Of a DNA stretch of 64,000 nt, positions 26,801 to 36,017 are shown one piece after another. This DNA comes from Clostridium acidisoli DSM 12555 (lineage in GTDB: Bacteria > Bacillota > Clostridia > Clostridiales > Clostridiaceae). Under the pieces are notes generated by a model that saw nothing but the letters and a program-made list of their open reading frames with translations, was not told the origin of the DNA and made no database searches. Both the position numbers and the translations under genes were made by a program. Every line of letters starts with the position of its first letter. The first letter of the stretch is position 1. The stretch lies in NCBI RefSeq assembly GCF_900176305.1, contig NZ_FWXH01000010.1:39396-103395 (forward strand), in the 5' to 3' direction.

Positions 26801-28150
26801 GTGGAACAAAAATCAAATTTAAAAAAAGACATAGGTCTTTTTATTGCAACAGCTCTAGTTACGGGAAATATTATGGGTTCAGGAATATTCATGCTTCCAG
26901 CAACACTAGCTAAAACTGCAGGTCCAGGTTCAACTATATTGGCATGGCTGGTAACAGCAGCAGGATCAATTTTTTTGGCATTATCTTTCGCAAAATTAGG
27001 TTCTAAAATACCTAAAACAGGTGGACCATATGAATATTCTAAAAGTGCATTTGGAGATTTTGTTGGTTTTTTAAGTGCTTGGTTATATTGGAATGGTTCA
27101 TGGATTGGAAATGCAGCAGTTGTAATTGCAATAGCAAGTTATGCAGGGATGCTTTTCCCGGCAATAGGTAGTAATCATGTGGCAGGCTTTTTATTTACAA
27201 GTTGTGTTTTGTGGATTTTTACTATAATTAATATTGTTGGAGTAAGACTTGCAGGGAAAATTCAGACAGTAATAACCATTTTCGAGATTCTATTATTTAT
27301 TTTTTTCATTATAGCTGCAGGAATACACTTTGATATTAAAAATTTAACCCCTATGTTCCCTAAAGGAAAAGGAATAGAAACAATGCCAGTTGCAGCAACA
27401 TCAACACTATGGGCTTTTGTAGGCCTTGAAAGTGCAGCAATTACAGCTGGAGAAATAAAAAATCCAGAAAAAAATGTAAAGAGAAGCACAATACTTGGCA
27501 TAATAATAGCAGCTGTTATGTATATGGCAATAAATATGGCAGCTATGGGAGCAGCACCAAATTCAGTATTAGCTAAGAGCAATGCACCAATTGCAGATAT
27601 ACTATCAAAATATTTTGGAAATGGAGTGGTAACTTTTATAACAATAGGTGCAGTTATAAGTATATTAGGAACAACTGTAGGATGGCTTTTATCTACAGCT
27701 CGTGTAGCTTATGCAGCTGGAAATGATAATATATTTCCAAGTGTTTTTTCTAAGGTGCATCCTAAGTTCAAAACTCCATATGCAGCATTGATTATAGGCT
27801 CAGTACTTGTTAACATACTTTTATTTATGAATTATAATAAAAGTTTCTCATCAGCATTTTCTTTTGTGGCATTACTTGCAACATTATCATTTTTACCAAT
27901 ATATGCAATTACTGCAGCATCAGAAATCATGTTGATTTCAAAAAGAGGAGATAAATTTAATTTGTTTAATTTTATAAAGAACTCCTTTGTGCCTTTATTG
28001 GGTTTCATATATGCAGTATGGGCTATATATGGGTCAGGAGCAGAAACGGTAATGTACGGGTTTCTTTTGATATTACTCGGAATACCATTTTATATGTACA
28101 TGTCTCTTAAGAACAAAGAAAAAATTACTGAATTAAGGAAGATAGGATAA
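26801..28150 (+). CDS. APC-family amino-acid permease, probably lysine transport
   Basis: 449 residues, about 12 transmembrane helices. The N-terminal GNIMGSGIFMLPATLA glycine motif is that of the basic amino-acid/polyamine antiporter branch of the APC superfamily, and PKTGGPYEYSKSAFG follows. The start is GTG with AAGGAGG 7 nt upstream. The lysine riboswitch directly upstream makes lysine (or lysine/diamine exchange) the likely substrate; B. subtilis yvsH has the same arrangement. Import versus antiport cannot be decided from sequence. Confidence 0.88.
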   Translation: MEQKSNLKKDIGLFIATALVTGNIMGSGIFMLPATLAKTAGPGSTILAWLVTAAGSIFLALSFAKLGSKIPKTGGPYEYSKSAFGDFVGFLSAWLYWNGSWIGNAAVVIAIASYAGMLFPAIGSNHVAGFLFTSCVLWIFTIINIVGVRLAGKIQTVITIFEILLFIFFIIAAGIHFDIKNLTPMFPKGKGIETMPVAATSTLWAFVGLESAAITAGEIKNPEKNVKRSTILGIIIAAVMYMAINMAAMGAAPNSVLAKSNAPIADILSKYFGNGVVTFITIGAVISILGTTVGWLLSTARVAYAAGNDNIFPSVFSKVHPKFKTPYAALIIGSVLVNILLFMNYNKSFSSAFSFVALLATLSFLPIYAITAASEIMLISKRGDKFNLFNFIKNSFVPLLGFIYAVWAIYGSGAETVMYGFLLILLGIPFYMYMSLKNKEKITELRKIG

Positions 28151-28174
28151 ATTATAAAACATAAATGTTTACTT

Positions 28175-28262
28175 AATATAAAGAGATTGGGAAGTAAAGT
28201 GAAGGGTTTTAACGATTGCTTGACCTTTTCACCAATACTTCGCAATTTCTTATTACTATGAA
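28175..28262. repeat. Nested-hairpin TIR element R3 (deleted remnant)
   Basis: An 88-bp remnant between convergent genes. The left part (GTGAAGGGTTTTAACGATTG) matches the left end of R1; it then jumps to the right end ACTTCGCAATTTCTTATTACTATGAA-type terminus (28238-28262). Almost all of the interior is missing. Confidence 0.7.
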
Positions 28263-28317
28263 TTTTCTATAGTTACTACCACTCGTAAGATTGCTGTTTC
28301 TGAAAGTTACACCTTAT

Positions 28318-28935
28318 TTAAAGTGGTTTTATAAACATCTGAGTCCAATAACAGGTACCATTTTTATTTTTTGCAAGCCCTACCCCTATTTGGCTATAAG
28401 ATGGATTTAATATATTTGCTCGATGTCCAGGAGAATTCATCCATGCATTTACAACAGCAGCAGGCGTTTGCTGTCCCATAGCTATATTTTCACCAGCAGA
28501 AGAAAATTTCAATCCAAATGTCTCCATCATATTAAAAGGTGAACCATAAGTTGGTGATATATGTGAAAAATAATTTTTATTTATCATATCTTGAGATTTA
28601 TACCTAGCAACTCTTGAAAGTTGCCAATTTGTTGAAAGCTTTGCAAGACCAGCATTGCTTCTCTGAATATTTACAAGTCTAATAACTTCATTTTCAGCAG
28701 TCTTTATATCTTGTAAATTTGGTATATACACAGTATTACCTGGATATATTAAATTGGGATTTGAAAGCTGAGGATTCATGGATATTAATTCAGATATACC
28801 TGTTTCGTTTTTTACAGCAATTTTCCAGAGGGTATCACCTGGCGCAACTTTATAAGCTAAATTTTCACCGTATACTATGCTTTGAAATGATATTGTGAAC
28901 ATTAGTAATGAAGATAAAATAATTTTTTTATTCAT
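28318..28935 (-). CDS. Secreted LysM-CAP domain protein (YkwD-like)
   Basis: 205 residues: signal peptide about 1-23 (MNKKIILSSLLMFTISFQSI), a LysM cell-wall-binding repeat at about 26-72 (YKVAPGDTLWKIAV...NLIYPGNTVYIP), and a CAP/SCP domain at about 85-205 with VNIQRSNAGL, the histidines of NYFSHISPTYGSPF, GENIAMG and AWMNSPGHRANIL. It is probably attached to peptidoglycan outside the cell. Clostridia often encode several such proteins, some spore-associated; the biochemical role is unknown. Confidence 0.92.
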   Translation of the reverse strand: MNKKIILSSLLMFTISFQSIVYGENLAYKVAPGDTLWKIAVKNETGISELISMNPQLSNPNLIYPGNTVYIPNLQDIKTAENEVIRLVNIQRSNAGLAKLSTNWQLSRVARYKSQDMINKNYFSHISPTYGSPFNMMETFGLKFSSAGENIAMGQQTPAAVVNAWMNSPGHRANILNPSYSQIGVGLAKNKNGTCYWTQMFIKPL

Positions 28936-29169
28936 ATGAATTTAATAACCTCCAAAATATATTTAATAAACAAAATTCAAATTCATAACTATTAAGAACA
29001 AACTATAATTTAATAGATATTATATGGAGATTTAATTATTTTATAAGAAGAAATATATACCAATGTGATTTAAAGTTTTTCATAATTAAATCTTATAGTT
29101 GATAAAATTTACTAATAAAGATTATAATATAGATAAATAAACAGTTTAACATAATAGGAGGAAACACAT

Positions 29170-30564
29170 ATGGACATTAATAATAAAGTAGATATGCTTA
29201 AAGAAAAGCTTGTTGAGGCTGTTCAAGAAATTGTTAGCATTAAAAGTGTTGAAGGAGAGCCAAAACCTGGAATGCCATTTGGTGAAGGTCCAGCTAGCGC
29301 ATTAGAAGCAGCACTTTCAATAGCAAGAGATTTAGGATTTAAGGTTGTAAATTTAGATAATTATGTTGGTTATGCTGAATATGGAACTGGAGATGAATAT
29401 ATTGCTGTTTTAGGGCATGTTGATGTGGTTCCAGAAGGAGATGGCTGGAAATACCCACCTTATGCAGCTGAAATACATGATGGTAAGATTTATGGAAGAG
29501 GTACAACAGACGATAAGGGCCCTATAATATCTGCACTATTTGGTTTAAAAGCTCTTGTAGATGCAAATGTGACTCTTTCTAAAAAGGTAAGAATTATATT
29601 TGGTACTGATGAAGAGTCTGGAAAAAGTAAAGATATTGAATATTATTTAGAAAGGGAAAAGTTGCCATTAGCGGGGTTCACTCCTGATGCTGAATATCCA
29701 ATAATTAATGGTGAAAAGGGAATTACTATTTTTGATTTAGTAAAGGAATTTTCAGTTAAATTAGATGGGGATTTGAGTATTGAATATATTAAAGGTGGTA
29801 ACAAAGCAAACATGGTTCCTGACTATAGTGAAGCAGGCATAAAATTTGATTTAAAAAGTAATTTAATCGAAAGTTGTGAACATTTTGCTGAAAGAACTGG
29901 TTATAATTTAAAAGCAGAAGAAAGTGGTGATTTAGTAATTATAAAATCATATGGTGTTTCTGCACATGGAAGCTTGCCACAACTAGGTAAAAATGCAATT
30001 TCGCAGTTGTTCGCATTTTTAGGTGAATTAGATTTAGGAAAATCAGATATGGGAAATTTCATAAAATTTTTCAATAAGTATATTGGCTTCGAAGTTGATG
30101 GAGAATCTTTTGGAATAGGTCTTTCTGATGAAGTATCAGGTAAACTTTCATTTAATGTAGGAGTTGTTAAAATAGATAAAAGCGGTGCTAGATTAACATT
30201 AAATGTAAGGTATCCGGTAACTAACACTTATGAGGATCTTATAAAACCTTTGAATGAAAGAATAGATGAATTTGGGATAATAGTTGAAAATATGCAACAT
30301 CAAAAACCTTTATATTTTCCAGAAGACCACCCACTTATTAAAACTCTTCAAAAAGTTTATACAGAGCAAACTGGAGAAGAAGCAAAACTTCTATCAATTG
30401 GTGGAGGAACATATGCTAAGGAAATGGCTAATATAGTTGCATTTGGTCCAATATTCCCTGGTAAACCAGATCTTGATCACCAACCAAATGAGTATATAGA
30501 AGTAGAGGATTTGGTATTAAATGCTAAAATATATGCAAAAACTATACAGGAACTAGCAAAATAA
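29170..30564 (+). CDS. pepV: M20-family dipeptidase (PepV)
   Basis: 464-residue dinuclear zinc dipeptidase. Metal-binding H83/D85 lie in LGHVDVVPEGDGW, the bridging aspartate in YGRGTTDDKGP (about 115), and the catalytic glutamate in FGTDEESGKSKD. The lid domain sits in the middle, with the SAHGS motif. The length matches Lactobacillus/Staphylococcus PepV. It cleaves unblocked dipeptides in the cytoplasm. AGGAGG precedes the ATG, and the gene ends at a strong terminator. Confidence 0.93.
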   Translation: MDINNKVDMLKEKLVEAVQEIVSIKSVEGEPKPGMPFGEGPASALEAALSIARDLGFKVVNLDNYVGYAEYGTGDEYIAVLGHVDVVPEGDGWKYPPYAAEIHDGKIYGRGTTDDKGPIISALFGLKALVDANVTLSKKVRIIFGTDEESGKSKDIEYYLEREKLPLAGFTPDAEYPIINGEKGITIFDLVKEFSVKLDGDLSIEYIKGGNKANMVPDYSEAGIKFDLKSNLIESCEHFAERTGYNLKAEESGDLVIIKSYGVSAHGSLPQLGKNAISQLFAFLGELDLGKSDMGNFIKFFNKYIGFEVDGESFGIGLSDEVSGKLSFNVGVVKIDKSGARLTLNVRYPVTNTYEDLIKPLNERIDEFGIIVENMQHQKPLYFPEDHPLIKTLQKVYTEQTGEEAKLLSIGGGTYAKEMANIVAFGPIFPGKPDLDHQPNEYIEVEDLVLNAKIYAKTIQELAK

Positions 30565-30576
30565 AGCTAAATATAT

Positions 30577-30609
30577 AAAAAACGTTGAATTAAAAGTTCA
30601 ACGTTTTTT
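30577..30609. terminator. Bidirectional terminator, pepV / FUSC gene
   Basis: AAAAAACGTTGAA (30577-30589) pairs with TTCAACGTTTTTT (30597-30609), a 13-bp perfect stem with T-runs on both strands, between convergent genes. Confidence 0.9.
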
Positions 30610-30610
30610 A

Positions 30611-31525
30611 TTATAGATTTCCTAGTTCTGTTTTGTTAATATTAAAAGAAAGTAACTGTTTTAAGCAATCTAAAATTAAGGAAAGATGATAGTTATATAC
30701 GATATTAATATCATTATTTTCATGATTGTTAATGGATATATTACAATTGTATAAGCTATTAAGACGTTCCATATTAACAGAATTTATATATAATTTGTCA
30801 CCTAAGGAATTAATAATATTAATACTTAGTAGTATTTTATTGCATAATTCAATTACATTCTTAACCGTATTTATCTCAACTAATTCTTTCGATTTAATTA
30901 TAAAATCGTTTTCATAATCAGTGATATGAGTTTTTAGTGAAGAAATTTCATCCATTATAGTTTGCATATCCATATAAGTATTATTACAAAATTTATTTCC
31001 ACAAAATAAAATCATTTTATCAACAAGATTATTAGATGCTAGATATATCTTATTTAAATACTTTGGAGGATATACAATATAGTTAACAAATATTGCAATG
31101 ATTATACCAATAAAAGTTTCTATAAGCCTATTGAAACTATAAGTGTAAGGATTTCTTCCATTTAAATTTGTCATTATAACTAAAAACACTACACACCCAA
31201 TACTAGCAGATTTACTCCATTTTAAACCGTTACATATACATATTACAATTATAGTTCCAATTCCTATCAAGAAAATATTACCAGCATTTATAAGAGAAAA
31301 AATAAGCCCAGTGAAGGCACCGACTAAAGTACCAAACATTCTGTTTTTTCCTGTGTTAAATGAAGAGGAAACAGAACCTTGCATTGATATAACAGCAGCA
31401 ATACACGCATAAAATGGATATTCTATTTTAAAAATTTTAGACACAAACATACAAAGACATACAGAAATAGATGTTTTTAGTGTTCTCATTCCTATAAATT
31501 TAGTAAAAGTTTTTTTTATTTTCAT
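30611..31525 (-). CDS. FUSC/aromatic acid exporter family membrane protein
   Basis: 304 residues. Six clustered hydrophobic segments occupy about residues 14-150 (for example YACIAAVISMQGSVSSSFNTG, MFGTLVGAFTGLIFSLI), followed by a C-terminal cytoplasmic helical domain of about 150 residues. This is the ArAE_1/YqjA-like plan. The GNRMFGTLVGA-like segment is characteristic. Substrate unknown. The ATG has AAGGTGAT upstream; the gene is monocistronic on the minus strand. Confidence 0.82.
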   Translation of the reverse strand: MKIKKTFTKFIGMRTLKTSISVCLCMFVSKIFKIEYPFYACIAAVISMQGSVSSSFNTGKNRMFGTLVGAFTGLIFSLINAGNIFLIGIGTIIVICICNGLKWSKSASIGCVVFLVIMTNLNGRNPYTYSFNRLIETFIGIIIAIFVNYIVYPPKYLNKIYLASNNLVDKMILFCGNKFCNNTYMDMQTIMDEISSLKTHITDYENDFIIKSKELVEINTVKNVIELCNKILLSINIINSLGDKLYINSVNMERLNSLYNCNISINNHENNDINIVYNYHLSLILDCLKQLLSFNINKTELGNL

Positions 31526-31713
31526 AATATCACCTTAAAATAGTAAAAATATATTTTATCCATCAGATACCATATATAAGACGCTCACTTTATTAAATGT
31601 AATCTTTATTATAAAATATTTTGTTATTATTAACAAGAAAATGTTTTATATTTTTAGTTAAATTGATTTATAATAATAGAATAAAGAAAAAATTTTAACA
31701 AAGGGGTGAATTT

Positions 31714-32346
31714 ATGTCTAGTTTTTATACAAAGGGAGAAGAGATAGCAAATGCAGTTACACATGGAATTGGAACTCTGCTAGCTATTTCTGCGCTGGTT
31801 CTCCTCATAGTATTTTCAGCACGATATGGTAATGCATGGAGTGTTGTTAGTTATACAATTTACGGAACTTGCCTGGTTTTATTGTATTTGTTTTCAACTC
31901 TATATCACAGTATACCTAATAAAAAAGCAAAAACGGTACTAAGAATTTTTGATCATGCATCCATATATATTCTAATTGCAGGAACATACACACCATTTGC
32001 GCTTACTATACTTAGGAATCATGGTGGATGGATAATTTTTGGAGTCGTATGGGGTGCTGCAATAATAGGAATAACAATTAAAGTGTTTTTCACTGGAAAA
32101 TTTGAAGTTATTTCTACAATTATGTATGTTGTGATGGGATGGCTCATAGTATTTTATTTAAAAACAATAATACGATATTTACCAACTACAGGGCTAGTAC
32201 TTTTGGTTGTTGGGGGTATAGTCTATACATTAGGTTCTGTACTATTTTTATTTGATAAAATATCTTACAATCATGCTATATGGCATCTATTTGTTATAGG
32301 TGGAAGCACATGTCATTTTTTATGTATTTTATTATATCTTTTATAA
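31714..32346 (+). CDS. Hemolysin III family (TrhA/YqfA) membrane protein
   Basis: 210 residues with seven transmembrane helices, related to the PAQR family. Conserved features: EEIANAVTHGIG at the N-terminus, STLYHS, the FDHASIYILIAGTYTPF motif and the final IWHLFVIGGSTCHF histidines that form the metal site. Despite the name, the usual role is membrane homeostasis. AAGGGGTG lies upstream of the ATG. Confidence 0.9.
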   Translation: MSSFYTKGEEIANAVTHGIGTLLAISALVLLIVFSARYGNAWSVVSYTIYGTCLVLLYLFSTLYHSIPNKKAKTVLRIFDHASIYILIAGTYTPFALTILRNHGGWIIFGVVWGAAIIGITIKVFFTGKFEVISTIMYVVMGWLIVFYLKTIIRYLPTTGLVLLVVGGIVYTLGSVLFLFDKISYNHAIWHLFVIGGSTCHFLCILLYLL

Positions 32347-32364
32347 CAATAAAATTTTTTTATT

Positions 32365-32418
32365 ATCACTAGTGAGTATATGTATCACTATTGATAATGT
32401 ACTCACTAGTGATATAAT
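32365..32418 (+). promoter_or_regulatory. Triple palindromic operator over the degV-padR promoter
   Basis: ATCACTAGTGAGTA (32365-32378) and its perfect inverse TACTCACTAGTGAT (32400-32413) flank a third, imperfect copy ATCACTATTGAT (32384-32395). Each copy contains the 12-bp palindrome ATCACTAGTGAT or a near match, at 18-19-bp steps. A promoter overlaps it: TTGATA at 32391-32396 and TATAAT at 32413-32418 (16-bp spacer). This is probably the binding array of a repressor; PadR, encoded second in the operon, is the obvious candidate. Confidence 0.75.
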
Positions 32419-32477
32419 GTATATAAGATATGTTTTACAATATAAAGAAAGTGTAATATCATGAGGAGGAAAATTTA

Positions 32478-33326
32478 ATGGAAAAGATAGCTTTAATTAC
32501 GGATACAACAGCTGATTTAACAGATGAACTAGTTGAAAAATACAACATAAAGGTTTTGTCATTTAGAATTATATATAAAGATAGAGAATATAGAGATAAA
32601 ATTGAAATATCTTCACAAGAAGTTTATGACGGATTTAAAAAGGAAGTACCTACATCTTCTATGCCAGCACTTCAAGATATGGAAGATGTTTATGATCAAC
32701 TTGAAAAAGATGGGTACACGCATGTAATTGGAATAACACTGTCTCTAGGACTATCAGGTATTTATAATGGACTTACCTTAGTTAGTAAAAACCACCCAAA
32801 TATAAAATCACATATTTGTGATTCAAAATCAATATCTTTAGGAGAAGGAGCTTTGGTTGCTGAATGTGCAAAGCTTATAGAAAAAGGCAAAAGTTTCGAT
32901 CAAATAGTGAGTGAAATACCCAATATACAAAAAAGAATACATCTGTTTTTTGTTGTGGGTACACTAGAATATTTAATAAAGGGAGGAAGAATAGGTAAGG
33001 TTACAGGTACAATAGGAACATTGTTAAAATTAAAACCAATTATATCTCTTGACTATGATGGTAAGTATTATACCTATGCTAAAGTAAGAGGAAGAAATCA
33101 ATCTCTATCTAAATTAGTTGAAATAGCAAAAGAAATATCAGATAAAAAAAGCTGTATAGCATATGCAATGCATGGTGATGCTGAAGAAGATACCTTGAAG
33201 GTTAAAGAAGTAATAGGAAAACTACCAAATATAAAATCAATTCAGTATGGTGGCTGTATAAGTCCAGTATCTGGAGTTCATAGTGGACCAGGACTTGTTG
33301 GTCTTGTTTTAGTAGAGGAAGAATAA
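32478..33326 (+). CDS. DegV family fatty-acid-binding protein
   Basis: 282 residues with the N-terminal IALITDTTADLT, the TSSMPALQDME lipid-head-group loop (about residues 58-68), and the C-terminal HGDAEEDTLKV and GCISPVSGVHSGPG motifs. Members (FakB type) bind a fatty acid and present it to the FakA kinase for incorporation into phospholipids; no fakA gene is seen here. ATGAGGAGG precedes the ATG. It is transcribed with padR from a promoter covered by palindromes. Confidence 0.92.
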   Translation: MEKIALITDTTADLTDELVEKYNIKVLSFRIIYKDREYRDKIEISSQEVYDGFKKEVPTSSMPALQDMEDVYDQLEKDGYTHVIGITLSLGLSGIYNGLTLVSKNHPNIKSHICDSKSISLGEGALVAECAKLIEKGKSFDQIVSEIPNIQKRIHLFFVVGTLEYLIKGGRIGKVTGTIGTLLKLKPIISLDYDGKYYTYAKVRGRNQSLSKLVEIAKEISDKKSCIAYAMHGDAEEDTLKVKEVIGKLPNIKSIQYGGCISPVSGVHSGPGLVGLVLVEEE

Positions 33327-33329
33327 GCA

Positions 33330-33776
33330 ATGAATGACTTTAACGATTTTGATGTTAAAGAAGAACAAAATAAGTTATATAAAGAATACAAAGAAAAGTT
33401 AGCTAAGTTAAAAAAGATAGAGAAAGAAAAGCAAGCGGTTGGTCAAGTTTTCACAAAAGGGCTTCTTCCTTTGTATGTGTTATATGTTTTAAGTTTAGGA
33501 GCTACAAATGGTAATGATATAGCACGGAAAATAGGTGAGAAAACTCATGGATTATGGGTGCCGAGTACAGGTGGAATATATCCTCTATTGAAAAAAATGG
33601 AGAAAAGTAATCATATAATTGGCATGTGGGATGATGAAAACAAGAAAAAACAAAAAATTTACACTATTACTAATCTAGGAATTAAGGAATTGGAAAATAA
33701 AAAGGAACTTCTTAAAAGTAAAATAAGTGAAGCGTTAGAAGTTTTTAAAATAATATACAGTGATTTGTACGAATAA
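33330..33776 (+). CDS. PadR-family transcriptional regulator
   Basis: 148 residues. An N-terminal charged helix of about 35 residues precedes a winged-helix PadR domain (LPLYVLYVLSLGATNGNDIARKI...PSTGGIYPLLKKMEKSNHIIG...YTITNLGIKELENKK). The ATG is 3 bp after the degV stop, so translation is probably coupled. It is likely to autoregulate the operon through the palindromes at 32365-32413. A terminator follows immediately. Confidence 0.88.
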   Translation: MNDFNDFDVKEEQNKLYKEYKEKLAKLKKIEKEKQAVGQVFTKGLLPLYVLYVLSLGATNGNDIARKIGEKTHGLWVPSTGGIYPLLKKMEKSNHIIGMWDDENKKKQKIYTITNLGIKELENKKELLKSKISEALEVFKIIYSDLYE

Positions 33777-33803
33777 AGACACCATTTAGGTGTCTTTTTT
33801 GTT
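33775..33803 (+). terminator. Terminator of degV-padR
   Basis: AAAGACACC (33775-33783) pairs with GGTGTCTTT (33789-33797) across an ATTTA loop, followed by more T residues. The stem includes the padR stop codon region. Confidence 0.85.
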
Positions 33804-34024
33804 AGTGCGAAAATGAAGTGAATACGTACAAATAATTTCATTTTGAACGATTTTTCATGAGTGAAACTATATTAAAAGTTACATATATCTAAAGATAATT
33901 ATTTAAAATTATCAAAATAATACAAAAAACTATTGCAATAATAAAAAATAATGGTATAATTTTTATTAAATTATTAATTAATGTTTTAATGTAATTATGA
34001 ATATATTTATAGGGAGGCTTTCAA

Positions 34025-35428
34025 TTGAAAAGTATTTTTACTACAAAATCTATCGACACTTTAATTGGAGAAACAAAAGGTAAAAAGTCATTAGCAAAAG
34101 TTTTAGGGCCAACGGAACTTACATTTCTTGGTATCGGAGCTATTATTGGAACGGGTATTTTTGTTATAACTGGAGTTGCAGCAGCTACTATGTCAGGACC
34201 TGCACTTGTGCTTTCTTTTATAATAGCTGGCTTTGCTTGTGTGTTTGCAGCATTATGTTATGCTGAATTTGCAGCTATGGTTCCTGTGGCTGGAAGCGCA
34301 TATACCTATGGATATGCGGCACTTGGTGAAATTTGGGCATGGATTATAGGATGGGATCTTATTCTAGAATATACAGTCGCCATAGGTACTGTAGCAATAG
34401 GTTGGTCAGGATATGCAGTTAACTTGCTTAGTGAAATTGGTATAAACTTACCTAAGAATCTTGTAAGTGCACCAATGGATGGTGGAGTTGTTAATTTACC
34501 TGCAATACTTATAGTTGCATTAATATCCGCACTATTGATAGCAGGGGTTAAACAAAGTACAGGTGTTAACAATATTATAGTTGCAATTAAACTTGTAGTT
34601 GTAGTTTTGTTTATAGTTTTAGCTGTTGGACACGTTAAACCTGCAAACTGGCATCCATTTATGCCTTTTGGATTTGGTGGAGTAGTTAAAGGTGCAGCTT
34701 ATGTATTCTTTGCGTATATAGGTTTTGATGCGGTTTCTACAGCTGCTGAAGAGGTTAAAGATCCTCAGAAGGATTTACCAAAGGGAATTATTTATTCATT
34801 AGTAATATGTACAGTGCTTTATATAGTAGTTTCTGCAATATTAACAGGCGTTGTAAAATATAGTGCATATAGTAAAACATCAGCACCAGTAGCATTTGCA
34901 CTTCAGCAAATAGGTATTAATTGGGGTTCAGCTTTAGTATCTGTTGGTGCAATGTGTGGAATAACATCAGTACTTTTAGTTATGATGTTTGGTCAGACAA
35001 GAATATTCTTTGCAATGTCAAGAGATGGACTTTTACCAAAAGCTCTTGGTGATGTAAGTGAAAAAACAAAAACTCCAGTACTTTGTACAGCATTAGTTGG
35101 AATCGCAGCAGCAGTAATTGCAGGATTTTTGCCAATTGGTATAGTTTCAGAGATGACTAATATAGGTACACTTGCAGCCTTTATTATAGTTTCTTTAGGA
35201 GTAATAGCTTTAAGAAGAAAGAGACCTGATCTTAAAAGACCATTTAAATGTCCAGGAGCACCATTTACACCTTTAATTTCTGCAGCAGCATGTGCTTATC
35301 TAATTTATCAACTTCAAGTTGTTACTTGGATTAGATTTGCTGTTTGGTTTGCAATTGGTATGGTTGTATATTTTGTATATAGTAGGAAACATAGCACTAT
35401 GCAAAATGAAGAAGAGGCGGTTTCTTAA
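34025..35428 (+). CDS. CAT-type APC amino-acid permease (YfnA-like), copy 1
   Basis: 467 residues, about 12 helices, cationic-amino-acid-transporter branch of the APC superfamily. It has LTFLGIGAIIGTGIFVITGVAA at the N-terminus, AEFAAMVPVAGSAYTYGYA, GFDAVSTAAEEVKDPQKD and QTRIFFAMSRDGLLP. The start is TTG with AGGGAGGC 7 nt upstream. It is paralogous to the 467-residue permease at 55438, with the same start codon and a similar leader (GGAGGCTTT). The substrate is unknown. A 14-bp-stem terminator follows. Confidence 0.9.
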   Translation: MKSIFTTKSIDTLIGETKGKKSLAKVLGPTELTFLGIGAIIGTGIFVITGVAAATMSGPALVLSFIIAGFACVFAALCYAEFAAMVPVAGSAYTYGYAALGEIWAWIIGWDLILEYTVAIGTVAIGWSGYAVNLLSEIGINLPKNLVSAPMDGGVVNLPAILIVALISALLIAGVKQSTGVNNIIVAIKLVVVVLFIVLAVGHVKPANWHPFMPFGFGGVVKGAAYVFFAYIGFDAVSTAAEEVKDPQKDLPKGIIYSLVICTVLYIVVSAILTGVVKYSAYSKTSAPVAFALQQIGINWGSALVSVGAMCGITSVLLVMMFGQTRIFFAMSRDGLLPKALGDVSEKTKTPVLCTALVGIAAAVIAGFLPIGIVSEMTNIGTLAAFIIVSLGVIALRRKRPDLKRPFKCPGAPFTPLISAAACAYLIYQLQVVTWIRFAVWFAIGMVVYFVYSRKHSTMQNEEEAVS

Positions 35429-35451
35429 CAAATAAAAATTAAATTAAAAAC

Positions 35452-35503
35452 AATAAGACATTGCGGATAAAAAGCTGAATAAGCTGTTTCGCAATGTCTT
35501 ATT
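35452..35503. terminator. Terminator after permease copy 1 / start of mosaic repeat R4
   Basis: AATAAGACATTGCG (35452-35465) is a perfect inverse of CGCAATGTCTTATT (35490-35503), followed by ATTTACTTT. The outer sequence ATTGCG/CGCAAT echoes the TTGCGA ends of the nested-hairpin element family, so this hairpin may derive from a repeat end. Confidence 0.75.
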
Positions 35504-35510
35504 ATTTACT

Positions 35511-35590
35511 TTATCCATTCGCTACCATCCGTAAGACTCCAACTTATGCAATAGTTGAGAGTTAACGACTACTACGCGCTGGATTTGTTC
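35511..35590 (-). repeat. Repeat module X, partial copy (R4)
   Basis: About 80 bp between permease copy 1 and panD. CTACCATCCGTAAGACTCC...GTTAACGACTACTACGCGCTGGA corresponds to 55094-55160 and, in inverse orientation, to 6190-6280 within R1. It has no coding potential. Confidence 0.65.
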
Positions 35591-35638
35591 AACTAACACT
35601 CAGGTGGGAAAAACCCCCACCTGAGTGTTAGTTTTACT
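35591..35638. terminator. Strong hairpin at the panD 3' end
   Basis: AACTAACACTCAGGTGGG (35591-35608) pairs with CCCACCTGAGTGTTAGTT (35616-35633), an 18-bp stem touching the panD stop codon (35634-35636). The T-run (TTTTACTTT) is on the plus-strand side, so it best terminates plus-strand transcripts running towards panD. On the minus strand it forms a 3' hairpin for the pan mRNA. Confidence 0.75.
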
Positions 35639-36017
35639 TTATCTCCCCATGCTTTTCATAATCCGTAATTTGTAATATTGAATTGTCATCATTGATAAAA
35701 ACCACTGTAGGTTTATGAATTTTAGCTTCAGATTCATCCATTTGGCAATAAGTCATTAAAATAACTTTATCGCCAGGCTGTACATATCTTGCAGCAGCTC
35801 CATTTAAGCATATAACTTTACTCCCACCTTCACCTGCAATAACATATGTTTCTATTCTGCTTCCATTGTTTATGTCAACTACTTGTATTTTTTCATATTC
35901 TATTATATTAGCAGCAGCCATTAATTCTCTATCAATAGTTATACTTCCTACATAATTTAAATTTGCTTCTGTAACTGTAGCTCTGTGAATTTTTGATTTT
36001 AACATGTTTAATTGCAT
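35634..36017 (-). CDS. panD: Aspartate 1-decarboxylase
   Basis: Pyruvoyl enzyme converting aspartate to beta-alanine for pantothenate. The 127-residue precursor self-cleaves between G24 and S25 in NYVGSITID, the canonical site. [11 protein letters not shown] and the [20 protein letters not shown] core are typical. The ATG overlaps the panC stop by one base (TAATG). Last gene of the pan operon. Confidence 0.97.
   Translation of the reverse strand: MQLNMLKSKIHRATVTEANLNYVGSITIDRELMAAANIIEYEKIQVVDINNGSRIETYVIAGEGGSKVICLNGAAARYVQPGDKVILMTYCQMDESEAKIHKPTVVFINDDNSILQITDYEKHGEIK

Noticed and set aside
26713..26913. 66-codon open frame in the lysine leader
   Set aside because: It overlaps the riboswitch terminator and the permease start in another frame; there is no ribosome binding site and no conserved motif.
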